Counted from the stretch's first letter, positions 25,460 through 34,164 are shown. The stretch: 64,000 bases of DNA from CAZYFH01 sp965249175 (GCA_965249175.1 OZ252227.1:248001-312000); one strand, 5' to 3'. Notes: generated by a model from the sequence alone, not told the origin. Program-made: numbers and translations.

Positions 25460-26149
25460 ATGGGAATCGCGCGCTGCGTCGACACGCTCGTCGTCCTGAG
25501 TCTCGTCCCGCTGTGCATCGGGATGTCCGCAGTCGCCGGTTCAGCGGACCAACGGCAGCCGCGGCTGCGGGTCCGCGTCCACGTCCTCGCGACCGTGGAT
25601 GAGGGTACGTTTGCCGGCGCGCGCACGGTCGCTGATGATCTCTATCGCGACGCCGGCGTCGTCATCGATTGGCTGGTCTGCGGCGTGCGCCGCGACCGCA
25701 CTCCCGCGCGCTGCCGGCAGACCGCGGCACCCGGCGAGCTGTGGCTCCGTGTGCTGCCCGAGACTCCGGCAGGGCCGGCGTCCGACTACGCGCTGGGCTA
25801 CGCGAGCCTCGATCCCGTCACGAGGCGCGGCGTCGTGGCCAACGTGTATCCGGCTCGCACCGCACGCCTGGCGGCCGCCGCCGGTGTCTCGCCGTCCGCG
25901 CTTCTCGGCATCGTGGTGGCGCACGAGCTTGGCCACCTCATCCTGCGGTCACCAGCCCATCGGCGGACGGGCATCATGCAGCGAGGCTGGTCGGTTGTCG
26001 ATCTTCGGCGGCGACGGCTGGCGACTCTCCGGTTCACGGCGGCGGAAGCGGCCGTGTTGCGCCACGGGGTCGTCTCCCGAACCGACGACGCGTCGCACGA
26101 CCGTCGCCATGGACCCCTCACCAGCGGAACGCGATCCACCACGCCATGA
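25460..26149 (+). CDS. Exported zincin-like protein with HELGH motif
   Basis: 229 residues from ATG 25460; signal peptide about residues 1-30 (VLSLVPLCIGMSAVAGSA). Zinc-peptidase motif VVAHELGHLILRSPAHRRTGIMQ: HExxH plus a third His and a downstream Met resembling metzincin-type layout (HELGHxxxxxxxH...GIM). Elsewhere DLYRDAGVVIDWLVC and VANVYPARTA. The family is common as 'hypothetical with HELGH' in acidobacteria (memory). Substrate unknown. The 3' end overlaps the convergent PAP2 gene by 32 bases. Confidence 0.75.
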   Translation: MGIARCVDTLVVLSLVPLCIGMSAVAGSADQRQPRLRVRVHVLATVDEGTFAGARTVADDLYRDAGVVIDWLVCGVRRDRTPARCRQTAAPGELWLRVLPETPAGPASDYALGYASLDPVTRRGVVANVYPARTARLAAAAGVSPSALLGIVVAHELGHLILRSPAHRRTGIMQRGWSVVDLRRRRLATLRFTAAEAAVLRHGVVSRTDDASHDRRHGPLTSGTRSTTP

Positions 26150-26984
26150 CACCGACCGCGCTCCCCAGCACGCTGTCGACCGCGTAGTGATAGCGCCCGA
26201 CCACGGTGGCGAACACGATGCTGACGGCGACGACGGCAACCACGATGCCAACCGGCATGCTGGCGGTCAGCAAGACGAGCGCTGCGGCGACGGCCGTGGC
26301 CGCATGGCCGCTCGGCAACGTGTTGACCTGCACGCTCGCGTGGTGCAGGAGGGAGAGGTTGAGACGACGAACCGCCAGCCCGTGTCCTCCGAAGGGGTGT
26401 GCGCGCTCGATCGCGCGTGGCGGCCGGGTCTGAATCCACGGCAGCGCCCCGTAACACACCAGCGACGCGAGCAGCATTGCCGTCCAGAAACTGTCGGCCT
26501 CGTCGCGGTGGCCAAGCGCGATGAACACCCCGAAGCTCGCTGGCACCAGGGGGTAGGCCATGAGGTAGGCGACCTCGAAATACGACAGCACGAATCGCCG
26601 GCCCGGCGACACCGACGGTAATAGCCGACCCTGTCGAAACAGCCAGTGGTCGATGGCGAGCAGGTGGTCTTCGAGGCGGCGCATCGGACCGCGATAGAAG
26701 AGCCCGCACAACCAGTACGCGTGGAGCAGGTAGATCGTGGGGAGCCACTCGCGGGCGACGCGGAGGCTCGGCAACGGGCGGAGCTGCGACAGCATCACGA
26801 CGAGACCGACGCAGACGAGGCTGACCAGCACGATGCGGCCGCGCGTCAGGCCACGCATGGGACGCACCCGTGCGAGCACGACGAGATAGGCGAAGAACCC
26901 GCAGACGATCCATTCGCTCGTCCAGAGCGGCTGTCCTGGGATGGCCGGATCTCTATTCTGCGACCGCCGGTGCGGCGGTCGCAC
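26118..26984 (-). CDS. PAP2-superfamily membrane phosphatase/transferase
   Basis: 288 residues with about six transmembrane segments. The PAP2 motif is visible in VNTLPSGHAATAVAAALVLL (motif 2, SGH) and VVGRYHYAVDSVLGSAVGV (motif 3, R-x5-H-x3-D). PAP2 enzymes dephosphorylate lipid phosphates or transfer phospho-groups in the membrane; this one resembles the inositolphosphotransferase Aur1/Ipt1-type group by the YLLHAYWLCGLFYRG start. Its start overlaps the end of the MOP-type transporter gene by 32 bases, suggesting co-expression. Confidence 0.88.
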   Translation of the reverse strand: MRPPHRRSQNRDPAIPGQPLWTSEWIVCGFFAYLVVLARVRPMRGLTRGRIVLVSLVCVGLVVMLSQLRPLPSLRVAREWLPTIYLLHAYWLCGLFYRGPMRRLEDHLLAIDHWLFRQGRLLPSVSPGRRFVLSYFEVAYLMAYPLVPASFGVFIALGHRDEADSFWTAMLLASLVCYGALPWIQTRPPRAIERAHPFGGHGLAVRRLNLSLLHHASVQVNTLPSGHAATAVAAALVLLTASMPVGIVVAVVAVSIVFATVVGRYHYAVDSVLGSAVGVMAWWIAFRW

Positions 26985-28320
26985 GCGCGGCGGTCGCGGG
27001 TGCGCTGCGCAACACGCGCAGGCACGGCCGAATCAACCACACCGTGCCGAGGGCACGACCGGTGAGCATCGCGACCGACGCGGCGATGGCGCCGATGAGA
27101 TCCAAACGATGAATCCCGAACGCCAGCATCGCGGCGACCCCGGCGAGCTCGACGACGGTCGGCCAGGTGATGGATCGGGTGCGATGAGCGTGCACGAGCA
27201 CCGCGCGCGCGGTGTGCAAGACGACCGCCAGCGCAGGGAAGATGACCAGGATGCGCGTCGGTCCGAGCGCGAATGCCGTCAGTTCCGGCGTGAGCCCGGA
27301 GATGGTGCGGAACCACAGGCCGCCAAGAGGGGTGAAGGCAATCGTGGCTAGGCCCGCGGTCGACGCCACCGCCAGGACCCCGGCAAAGTTGCGGATCCGC
27401 GGGAAGTGCTCGCGCCGGTCACCCATCAACGCGATACCCACCTCGAAGTACGACAAACCGATGGCTCGGAACACGAACGTCAGACCATGGATGACCGGAA
27501 GCACGGCGAGCGACTCGAGCGCGAACCGCGCCTGTCCCATGAACGCCGTGACGAGCGGCTGAATCGACAATGCCAGGAGCGAGGTGAGCGCGAGCGGGAC
27601 ATAGAACTGGACGATGGCGGGCAGCCGGATGGAGGCCATGCGCTCGGGTGCGCGCGCGCGCCCACGCAGCTCGGGCACGATGGTCCGGGTCATCAGCCGG
27701 CTCGCGCCAGCTTCGACGATGACCGCGACCGACAACGCGAGCGCGCCAACGTACGCGCCGGGGAGTGCGCCCGTGCGCGCGAGCACGAAGCCGCCGAGCG
27801 CGGTCAGGGTCATCGCGACCAGGCGGATCGCGGTGCCGTAGGCGACGCGGCGCGTCAGGTCGCGGCGGATGAGCAGTCCCTGGCGGAAGCGGCGGTAGGC
27901 GATGGCCGCGGTCCACGGCAGCATGAGGGCCAGACTGCCGTGGCTCAAACGCGCGACCTCGGCTGGGAGCAGGAGCGCTCGCGTCAGACCATCGAAGACC
28001 GGCGGCAGGAGGACGACGAGCTGGATCAGGGTGAGGCCCGCGCTCAGGCCGTACGCAAACCGGCGCAACGCCCGGTAGCTCGCTCCGTCATCGACCAGCG
28101 CGGTGGACGCGCCCATCAACATGATGACCGGGGATTCGATCAGGATCGCGAACGCAAAGGCGACGCCGAACGCCGCCAGGTTGACGGTCGCCTCCGGGAG
28201 ACGGGCGATGATGGCCGCGAGGTACGGGCCTTCCACCGCCATCATGAGCCACGTGCTGGCGAGCGGTACCCAGAAGGAGAAGATCCGTCGATATGGGAGC
28301 GCCGGCGTGGGCGCCGTCAC
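26953..28320 (-). CDS. MOP-superfamily-like multi-pass transporter
   Basis: About 455 residues with roughly twelve hydrophobic segments (FSFWVPLASTWLMMAVEG first; VRDLIGAIAASVAML-like region last). The overall layout of two six-helix halves resembles MATE, MurJ-type or ANKH-like exporters, but no exact signature was recognised. The open frame extends to TTG 28389, inside an operator-like dyad; GTG 28320 (preceded by CCGAGGACGG) is a more plausible start and is used here. It is divergent from the porin gene and shares the intergenic region with the two dyads. Confidence 0.68.
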   Translation of the reverse strand: MTAPTPALPYRRIFSFWVPLASTWLMMAVEGPYLAAIIARLPEATVNLAAFGVAFAFAILIESPVIMLMGASTALVDDGASYRALRRFAYGLSAGLTLIQLVVLLPPVFDGLTRALLLPAEVARLSHGSLALMLPWTAAIAYRRFRQGLLIRRDLTRRVAYGTAIRLVAMTLTALGGFVLARTGALPGAYVGALALSVAVIVEAGASRLMTRTIVPELRGRARAPERMASIRLPAIVQFYVPLALTSLLALSIQPLVTAFMGQARFALESLAVLPVIHGLTFVFRAIGLSYFEVGIALMGDRREHFPRIRNFAGVLAVASTAGLATIAFTPLGGLWFRTISGLTPELTAFALGPTRILVIFPALAVVLHTARAVLVHAHRTRSITWPTVVELAGVAAMLAFGIHRLDLIGAIAASVAMLTGRALGTVWLIRPCLRVLRSAPATAARATAAPAVAE

Positions 28321-28373
28321 CGTCAACCGTCCTCGGAGCTCCACGGTGGACGATCTCAAGATGTCCTCAATAA

Positions 28374-28388
28374 TGAGACTGGGTCTCA
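28374..28388. promoter_or_regulatory. Operator-like dyad, site 1 (TGAGAC-N3-GTCTCA)
   Basis: TGAGACTGGGTCTCA on the plus strand; read on the minus strand TGAGACCCAGTCTCA, which differs from site 2 by one base. Fifteen bases with 6 bp arms. Arm length and spacing resemble a Fur-type 7-1-7 box, but the regulator is not identified. Confidence 0.6.
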
Positions 28389-28436
28389 ATGTTCTTGACC
28401 GACCAAATCAGTCGGATATATAGTGCCACGTTGAAA

Positions 28437-28453
28437 TTGAGACGCAGTCTCAA
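28437..28453. promoter_or_regulatory. Operator-like dyad, site 2 (TTGAGAC-N3-GTCTCAA)
   Basis: TTGAGACGCAGTCTCAA, 7 bp arms, ending 10 bases before the porin ATG. Its centre is 64 bp (about six helical turns) from that of site 1, which would let two dimers bind the same face of the DNA. Confidence 0.62.
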
Positions 28454-28463
28454 GATTGTCACG

Positions 28464-29831
28464 ATGTTCCGCGTGCGCCCTGTTGTCACCGTCACGATCA
28501 TGTTCGTATTGCTCGGCATCGGTCTGATGGCGTCGCCCCAGCGGGACGACGAAGACCGCCCCGCCCCGGCCATAGCCCCCGATGGCGACGACACCGAGGG
28601 TGGCGCCGAGGACGCGCAGCCGGTCGATCTCGCGGAGCTCGAGCGGCGCCTCGCGGTGCTCGCCGAAGAGGTGGAGCGGCTGCGGAGCGGCGAGGATGTC
28701 GCTTCGGCCGGTGCGGCGCTGACGCCGTCCGAGGTCCGAGCGCTCGGTCTCGCTCCGTCGGCGGCGGCGACCTATGAGCGCGACGGTGGGGTGTCGATCG
28801 CCGGATATGGCGAGATGCTGTACGAGAACTTCGGCGCCGAGAACCAGGCCGGCGATCGCGCCGGTCGCGGGTCGCAGATCGATTTCGTGCGCGCGATCCT
28901 CTACGCCGGCTACCGCTTCAACGACCGGTTTCTCTTTAACTCCGAGATCGAAATCGAGCACGCGGACGAGGTGTTCGTGGAGTTCGCCTATCTCGACTAT
29001 CTCGCGCACGAGAATATCGGCATCCGAGGCGGCATGGTGCTGCTGCCGATGGGGCTGGTCAATGAGTTCCACGAGCCGACCGTCTTTCTGGGCGCCGCGC
29101 GACCGGTCACCGAGCAACGGATCATCCCGTCGACCTGGCGGGCCAACGGCGGCGGCCTGCATGGCTCGGTGGACCGCGTGTCCTACCGGGCGTATGTCGT
29201 CAACGGTCTGGACGGCACGCAATTCTCGGCGAACGGTATCCGGGGCGGTCGCCAGAAGGGGTCGCGGGCCAAGGCTGGCAACATGGCGGTGACCGGTCGG
29301 GTCGACCTGACGATGACGCCTGGGGTCTTCGTCGGAGCCAGCGTGTACAGCGGCGGCGCGGGCCACGGCGACGTTGCGATCGAGGGGACGAGCTACGACG
29401 TGCACACGACGGTCGTTGACCTGCACGGCCAGGCGCAGATGCGGGGGTTCGACCTCCGCGGACTCTACGCGCGCGCGACCATCGACGACGCGCTGGCGCT
29501 GAATCAGGTGCTGGGGTTGAACGGCACGGACGGCGTCGCGGAGGCGATGCACGGCGGTTACGTGCAGGTGGGCTACGACGTGCTCTCGCAGGTGTCGGCC
29601 GGGGGAGGACTCGGGCTGACGCCGTACGTGCGATACGAGCAGGTGGATACGCAGGCGACGATGCCGGCGGGATTTGCTCGGAGCGCGGCGACCAGCAACA
29701 CCTTCACGACCATCGGCGTGGAGGTCAAGCCGATTCCAAACATCGTCGTCAAGGTCGACTACGGGTGGGTCCGCAACGATGCACGCGTGGGCGTCAACCA
29801 GTTCAATGTCGGGTTGGGCTATGCGTTCTAG
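28464..29831 (+). CDS. Outer-membrane porin-like beta-barrel
   Basis: 455 residues from ATG 28464 (MFRVRPVVTV); signal peptide to about residue 25. A short coiled-coil-like segment follows (DLAELERRLAVLAEEVERL, about 52-70), then beta strands with alternating pattern: FVRAILYAGYRFNDRFLFNSE, YLDYLAHENIGIRGGMVLLP, TWRANGGGLHG, and a terminal strand QFNVGLGYAF ending in Phe as barrels do. It resembles phosphate-selective (OprP/O) porins. It is the first gene of the flavin locus and overlaps the next start by 11 bases. Confidence 0.82.
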   Translation: MFRVRPVVTVTIMFVLLGIGLMASPQRDDEDRPAPAIAPDGDDTEGGAEDAQPVDLAELERRLAVLAEEVERLRSGEDVASAGAALTPSEVRALGLAPSAAATYERDGGVSIAGYGEMLYENFGAENQAGDRAGRGSQIDFVRAILYAGYRFNDRFLFNSEIEIEHADEVFVEFAYLDYLAHENIGIRGGMVLLPMGLVNEFHEPTVFLGAARPVTEQRIIPSTWRANGGGLHGSVDRVSYRAYVVNGLDGTQFSANGIRGGRQKGSRAKAGNMAVTGRVDLTMTPGVFVGASVYSGGAGHGDVAIEGTSYDVHTTVVDLHGQAQMRGFDLRGLYARATIDDALALNQVLGLNGTDGVAEAMHGGYVQVGYDVLSQVSAGGGLGLTPYVRYEQVDTQATMPAGFARSAATSNTFTTIGVEVKPIPNIVVKVDYGWVRNDARVGVNQFNVGLGYAF

Positions 29832-30375
29832 CCGCTGGCTCCACGTGTGGGTCGCGGTGCTGGCCTGCGCGCCGGCAGTCGCGGCCGCGCAGGGCGGTGT
29901 CCTGTCCCGGGACGAGGCGCTGGCGGCTGTCTACCAGGGCGCCAGCGTCGAGCCCGAACGGGTGTTCCTCACCCCGTCGCAGATGTCCGAGGCCGCGTCG
30001 ATTGGCGGCGTCGAGATCGAGAGCGGGCTGATCGCGCGCTACGTCGCGATGCGTGACGGCGCCGTCGTCGGGCGTGCCTACGTCGATACGCACGTCGTAC
30101 GCACCAAGCGCGAGAGCCTGCTCATCTCGCTCGACCCTGCCGGCCGTGTCCGGCGGATCGACGTGACGGCGTTTCTCGAGCCGCCCGACTACCGGGCGTC
30201 CGCGCGGTGGCTGCAGCAATACGACCAGCGACCGCTCGACGACGAACTGGCGCTGCAGCGAGCGATCCGGTCGATGGCCGGGGCGACCCTGACCGCGGTC
30301 GCGACCACGGACGCTGTACGGCGCGTGCTCGCCATCGACCGCGTGTTGGAAACAGAGCGCGCGGTAGCGCCGTAG
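29821..30375 (+). CDS. Exported FMN-binding domain protein 1
   Basis: 184 residues from ATG 29821, overlapping the porin end. Signal peptide VAVLACAPAVAAAQ. The FMN_bind-like part has VGRAYVDTHVVRTKRESLLI, RIDVTAFLEP and the likely flavin attachment site SMAGATLTA (Thr-156 in GAT). In ApbE substrates FMN is linked through phosphoester to Thr or Ser of such a motif. About 50 per cent similar to the protein at 31956-32498. It should sit in the periplasm and pass electrons. Confidence 0.82.
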   Translation: MRSSRWLHVWVAVLACAPAVAAAQGGVLSRDEALAAVYQGASVEPERVFLTPSQMSEAASIGGVEIESGLIARYVAMRDGAVVGRAYVDTHVVRTKRESLLISLDPAGRVRRIDVTAFLEPPDYRASARWLQQYDQRPLDDELALQRAIRSMAGATLTAVATTDAVRRVLAIDRVLETERAVAP

Positions 30376-30389
30376 CGGGCTCGAGGACC

Positions 30390-30869
30390 ATGACACCCTG
30401 GGAGCGCTGGTCGTTCAACATCCTGCACGCGGTCGTCGCCGTGACGGGGGTGGCCTACTTCGCCATGAAGTACGTCATGGCGGCCGGCGACCCGTTCGCG
30501 GTGATCAACCATCCGTGGCAGCCCGCCATGCTGGCGGTGCACCTCGTGGCGGCGCCGGTGCTCATCGCGCTTTTCGGCATGTTGTTCCGGTCGCACACGA
30601 TTCGGAAGCTCCTTTCGCCGAGTCAGGCCAACCGGCGGACCGGGTGGACGTCGCTCCTCAGTTTCGCCGCGATGGCGCTGTCGGGATACCTGCTCCAAGT
30701 GGCCGCCGACCCGACCCTGCGCACCATCTTGATCTGGACCCACATCGCGACCAGCACGGCATTCGTCCTCGGGTACGGGGTCCACCTCGTGATCGGATGG
30801 CGTGTGGCGAACAGCCCCATGGTCGAGCCGGACGACGGCCTGCCGCGAGCGGCCCGGCTGCCTCTATGA
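30390..30869 (+). CDS. DUF4405/cytochrome b561-like membrane protein
   Basis: 159 residues with four transmembrane segments (ILHAVVAVTGVAYFAMKYV, MLAVHLVAAPVLIALFGML, LLSFAAMALSGYLLQVA, HIATSTAFVLGYGVHLVIGW). Histidines 13, 51, 118 and 132 lie in or near helices and could bind b-type haem, as in DUF4405 and cytochrome b561-like electron carriers. Its position between an FMN-binding protein and ApbE suggests it carries electrons through the inner membrane. The stop overlaps the apbE start (ATGA). Confidence 0.78.
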   Translation: MTPWERWSFNILHAVVAVTGVAYFAMKYVMAAGDPFAVINHPWQPAMLAVHLVAAPVLIALFGMLFRSHTIRKLLSPSQANRRTGWTSLLSFAAMALSGYLLQVAADPTLRTILIWTHIATSTAFVLGYGVHLVIGWRVANSPMVEPDDGLPRAARLPL

Positions 30870-31906
30870 AATCGGTCGTTGCGTTCGGCGCACTCGTGTG
30901 TCTGGCTGCCGCTAGTCCTCAGATCGCCGCTCGGCGTCCTGGCGCCAGTGTGCAGGCGGCCGTACGGGTCGAGCGTGCCGTGTACGTGATGGGCACCCGC
31001 GCGAGACTCGTCGCAGATGCGGTCGATCGGACCGCGGGCCTGGCGCGCCTCGAGCGCATGGTCCGGACCCTGGAGGAGACGGAGGCGGAGCTGAGCACCT
31101 GGCGCCAGGACAGCGCGCTCAGTGCGTTGAACCGCCAGCCGGTAGCCGTGCCGTGGGCCGCGACGGGCACGCTCTGCCCGTTGCTCGGCGAGTTGGAGCG
31201 ATGGCACCGTGAGACGGGGGGCGCATTCGACCCGGCGGTTGGGCCGTTGATCAGTGTCTGGGGTCTGCGCACCGGCGGCCGGCAGCCCACACCGCACGAG
31301 TTGGAGGCGGCCAACGCGCGTGCCGGGTTTCGTCACCTCAGCATCGACCCGGACCGCTGCAGTGTCGTGCGGCTGGCCGATGTAACCGTCGACGCGGGAG
31401 CCTTCGGGAAGGGTGAGGCGCTCCGGCGTGTGTTGGAGGTCGATGACGGACGCGCCGGCGCCTGGCTCGTCGACCTTGGCGGGCAGGTGGCGGTGGCAGG
31501 TGTGGCGCAGGGCGAGGCGTGGACGGTCGCTGTCGCCCACCCGATGCGGCGCGACGATCCGGTCGTCGATATCTCGCTCAGTCGCGGCTCCCTCGCCACC
31601 AGCGGCGGGTCGGAACGCGATCTCACGGTCGGCGAGGCGCGCGTCAGTCATATCCTCGACCCGCGGACGGGCAGCACCGTGGTCCGGTGCGCGTCTGTGA
31701 GCGTGTGGCATGACGATCCGCTCGCCGCCGACGTGCTCTCCACCTCGCTCTATGTGATGGGTGTGGAGGCGGGGCTCGCGTGGGCCGAGGCGCGTGGCAT
31801 CGCCGCGAGTTTCATCGCGCCCGCAGATGGGGTCGACGGCGACGCTGGATCGGACACCGTGACCGTCCGCTCCACGACCGCGTTTCGGCAGCGCTTCCAG
31901 CGCTGA
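30866..31906 (+). CDS. apbE: FAD:protein FMN transferase (ApbE)
   Basis: 346 residues with a signal peptide (AFGALVCLAAASPQIAA), as for periplasmic ApbE. Family motifs: VYVMGTRARLVAD, ELSTWRQDSALSALNR, FDPAVGPLISVWG, VDAGAFGKGEALRRVL, WLVDLGGQVAVAG, SLATSGGSERDL, VSHILDPRTG and ADVLSTSLYVMG. It transfers FMN from FAD to Thr/Ser of FMN-binding proteins using Mg. The likely substrates are the two flanking FMN-binding proteins. Confidence 0.94.
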   Translation: MKSVVAFGALVCLAAASPQIAARRPGASVQAAVRVERAVYVMGTRARLVADAVDRTAGLARLERMVRTLEETEAELSTWRQDSALSALNRQPVAVPWAATGTLCPLLGELERWHRETGGAFDPAVGPLISVWGLRTGGRQPTPHELEAANARAGFRHLSIDPDRCSVVRLADVTVDAGAFGKGEALRRVLEVDDGRAGAWLVDLGGQVAVAGVAQGEAWTVAVAHPMRRDDPVVDISLSRGSLATSGGSERDLTVGEARVSHILDPRTGSTVVRCASVSVWHDDPLAADVLSTSLYVMGVEAGLAWAEARGIAASFIAPADGVDGDAGSDTVTVRSTTAFRQRFQR

Positions 31907-31955
31907 CATCGGCGCCGGCACATAAATGCCGCCGCCATCCGGTTCGTGCTCTCAT

Positions 31956-32498
31956 ATGTCGAGCGCTCACACCTTCGCAAGGCTCGTCCTGCCGGCGCTG
32001 CTGATCGCGGCGACGGCCGAAGCCCAGGACGGGGTCATCACCCGAGCCGAGGCGCTCGCCGCGGTCTATCCGGACGCGGAGGTCGCGCGTGACCGCGTGA
32101 TCCTGACGGACGCGCAGATGGCCGCCGTCGCGACGTTGGCCCGGGTCGACATGCGGGGCAAGATCTTCCCCCGTTACGTCGCGCGTCGCGACGGCGCAGT
32201 CGTGGGCCGCGCCTATGTCGACACGCACGACGTCAAGACCAACCGGCAAAGCCTGCTCATCTCACTCGATACCACGGGGCGCGTACGGCGGGTCGACGTG
32301 ACGGTGTTCTTCGAGCCGCGGCAGTACCTGCCGCCTCGGGACTGGCTGCGTCAGTACGATCACCAGGTGCTGAAGGACGAGCTGGAAGTCCGACGCGACA
32401 TCCGGCCGATCGCCGGCGCGTCGTTCACGGGGCGGGCCGTCAACGCCGCCGTGCGCCGTGTGCTCGCGCTCGATCGGGTGCTCGCCGGTGTGCCCTAG
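31956..32498 (+). CDS. Exported FMN-binding domain protein 2
   Basis: 180 residues from ATG 31956; signal peptide LVLPALLIAATAEAQ. Matches protein 1 block by block: RAEALAAVYPDAEV, VGRAYVDTHDVKTNRQSLLI, RVDVTVFFEPRQYLPP, RVLALDRVL. The attachment-like motif reads PIAGASFTG with Ser-156 in place of Thr. Ser can also be flavinylated in this family (general knowledge), so activity may be kept. Separated by 49 bases from apbE. Likely a recent duplication within the operon. Confidence 0.8.
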   Translation: MSSAHTFARLVLPALLIAATAEAQDGVITRAEALAAVYPDAEVARDRVILTDAQMAAVATLARVDMRGKIFPRYVARRDGAVVGRAYVDTHDVKTNRQSLLISLDTTGRVRRVDVTVFFEPRQYLPPRDWLRQYDHQVLKDELEVRRDIRPIAGASFTGRAVNAAVRRVLALDRVLAGVP

Positions 32499-32504
32499 CG
32501 CTAC

Positions 32505-32912
32505 CTACGACTGCCCTACCGTTTCTTCGACCGTGGCCGCGTCGAACGCGATGCGGTCTCGCAGCAACTCCGCCTCGTGGTACGGCCGCTCGTAGCTCCA
32601 GGCCGTGTCGCTGATCTCGCCCTGCGGTCCTCGAATCGCGTAGTAGGTCGCGAGCCCCTTGAACGGACAGAAAGTCGTCTTGTCGGTCTTCTCGACACGC
32701 GTCATGTCGACGTCGTCACGGGCCAGGTAGTGGCGCGGCGGATACCCCTGCTCCTCCACCGCGACGACGTCCGCGCTGGCGGCGATCTGCACGCCGTCCA
32801 CGCGCACGGCGACGGGAACCCGAGAGGGGATAAACGCCACACGGTGGGCGGGGGCGCGAGGATAGCCGGGGGCGCGGGTGCCGGGTGCGATGTCAGTGGG
32901 TCGTTGAGCCAT
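32505..32912 (-). CDS. DUF427-family protein
   Basis: 135 residues. The DUF427 pattern is visible: VAVRVDGVQIAASADVVAVEE, YPPRHYLARDDVDM, TFCPFKGLATYYAI, DTAWSYERPYHEAELLRDRIAF. DUF427 proteins are small beta-rich soluble proteins of unknown function. It converges on the flavin locus with 6 bases between stops, so it is not part of that operon. Confidence 0.88.
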   Translation of the reverse strand: MAQRPTDIAPGTRAPGYPRAPAHRVAFIPSRVPVAVRVDGVQIAASADVVAVEEQGYPPRHYLARDDVDMTRVEKTDKTTFCPFKGLATYYAIRGPQGEISDTAWSYERPYHEAELLRDRIAFDAATVEETVGQS

Positions 32913-32932
32913 GTGTCATCCTTGTCTAGACG

Positions 32933-32974
32933 GGGGGCTGCGCCCCCGAGCCCCGCCGCGGGCGCTCCGCGGGG
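32933..32974. repeat. GC-rich double hairpin
   Basis: GGGGGC-TGC-GCCCCC (32933-32947) followed by arms CCCCGC / GCGGGG (32951-32974). Lies in the 294 bp gap between the divergent DUF427 gene and the membrane protein gene. Possibly a REP-like element. A smaller dyad AACGAG-ATC-CTCGTT follows at 33044-33058. Function unknown. Confidence 0.5.
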
Positions 32975-33206
32975 ACCCCGAGAGCCCCACTCCGCGCCCG
33001 CGAGGCGCGCCGTGCGCGCCTTGGCCGTTCCCAACGGTCTCACAACGAGATCCTCGTTAGGGGTACGCATAACGGCCTCGAACTGTCCTGCGGATATCCT
33101 ATCCGACAGGGCACGCGAGCCCGGCCCAATCGATGGAGTCCTCCTTGCGCGATCGTGGGGAGCGGTCTACGCTGGAGTATCGGCCGACAGAGTCGAGGAT
33201 CCCGCC

Positions 33207-34094
33207 ATGCCACGACGCCTGCAGTTTCTCATCGCCACCCTTCGCCCGGCCCTCGCCTGGTCGCGTCCGCTGACCGCCATGGGCGTTCTGGGGGTGGTCC
33301 TCGGCGCCGTCTGCCTGGCGGCCGCCGGACTGCGGGGTGTCGAGGTCGCGCCCGAGGGGAACCTGTTGGAGACCGGCACGTTCAACGGGTCGGTCGGGAT
33401 CTTTGGCCTGACGCTCGTGGTGCTGGCTGCCGGTGTTTCGTGGTCGGACCGCGGCGGTCGCTGGTGGGCGGGCCTCCTGGCGGGCGCCTCGCTGTATGCG
33501 TATGCCGTCGAGACTGTGCAGGCTTTTCGCGGGCTCGATCCCCGCCTCTCGCAGGTCGCGGGTCCCGCGGATCAGATCATCGGAGGCGTCTTCTTTCTGG
33601 ACGCACTCCTCATCCTCGGGTGTTTCGTCGTGCTGGCGGTGAAGTATTTCCGCGCGGCGCCTTCTCCGGTGATCCTCGCGGTGCGCTACGGGGCGCTCGC
33701 CAGCTTCGTGGCGTTCGGGGTCGGGATCTGGATGACCGCCGTGACACAAGGTAGGTATGTTGCCGAGGCGGGCAATCTCTTGCCGCTGCACGCGGTAGGT
33801 TTCCACGGCCTTCAGGCGGTGCCGATGCTGGCGCTCCTGGCGGGGTGGGCAGTCATCCCCGAGCCCCTCGTGCGCCGACGCGTGCACCTGGTCGGGTCAC
33901 TATGGCTGGGTGCGTGCTTGGCGCTCGCCTGGCAATCGGGAACGGGTCGTCCGGTCGCCGAGCTCTCCGTGGCCACCGCCGTCGCCGCGGCGTGCTTGCT
34001 GACCTGGTTCCTCTTCACGGCCCTCGCCGCTCGCGATTGGTTCGCCGCCGCCGTGCCTGCCGCCACGCTCGAATCCTCCGAAGCTCGCGCCTGA
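33207..34094 (+). CDS. Multi-pass membrane protein of unknown function
   Basis: 295 residues from ATG 33207. About eight hydrophobic segments: MGVLGVVLGAVCLAAAG, VGIFGLTLVVLAAGVSW, FFLDALLILGCFVVLAV, LHAVGFHGLQAVPMLALLAGWAV and others. Conserved-looking polar residues are few (LPLHAVGFHGLQ). I do not recognise the family. It precedes the ABA4-like gene by 70 bases on the same strand and both are integral membrane proteins, so a shared transcript is possible. Confidence 0.72.
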   Translation: MPRRLQFLIATLRPALAWSRPLTAMGVLGVVLGAVCLAAAGLRGVEVAPEGNLLETGTFNGSVGIFGLTLVVLAAGVSWSDRGGRWWAGLLAGASLYAYAVETVQAFRGLDPRLSQVAGPADQIIGGVFFLDALLILGCFVVLAVKYFRAAPSPVILAVRYGALASFVAFGVGIWMTAVTQGRYVAEAGNLLPLHAVGFHGLQAVPMLALLAGWAVIPEPLVRRRVHLVGSLWLGACLALAWQSGTGRPVAELSVATAVAAACLLTWFLFTALAARDWFAAAVPAATLESSEARA

Positions 34095-34164
34095 CGACCG
34101 AGGCTACCCCGGCCTGCCGGCCGCGCGAGTGTTCCGTCAGCGCCGTCATCGAGGGAGGTGCGAG

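Noticed and set aside
30623..31921. Long minus-strand frame opposite apbE
   Set aside because: Arg/His/Gly-rich sequence with no motif, overlapping a well-supported gene.
32933..32974. GC-rich hairpins as rho-independent terminators
   Set aside because: No T-tract on either strand and they lie at the 5' side of both flanking genes.
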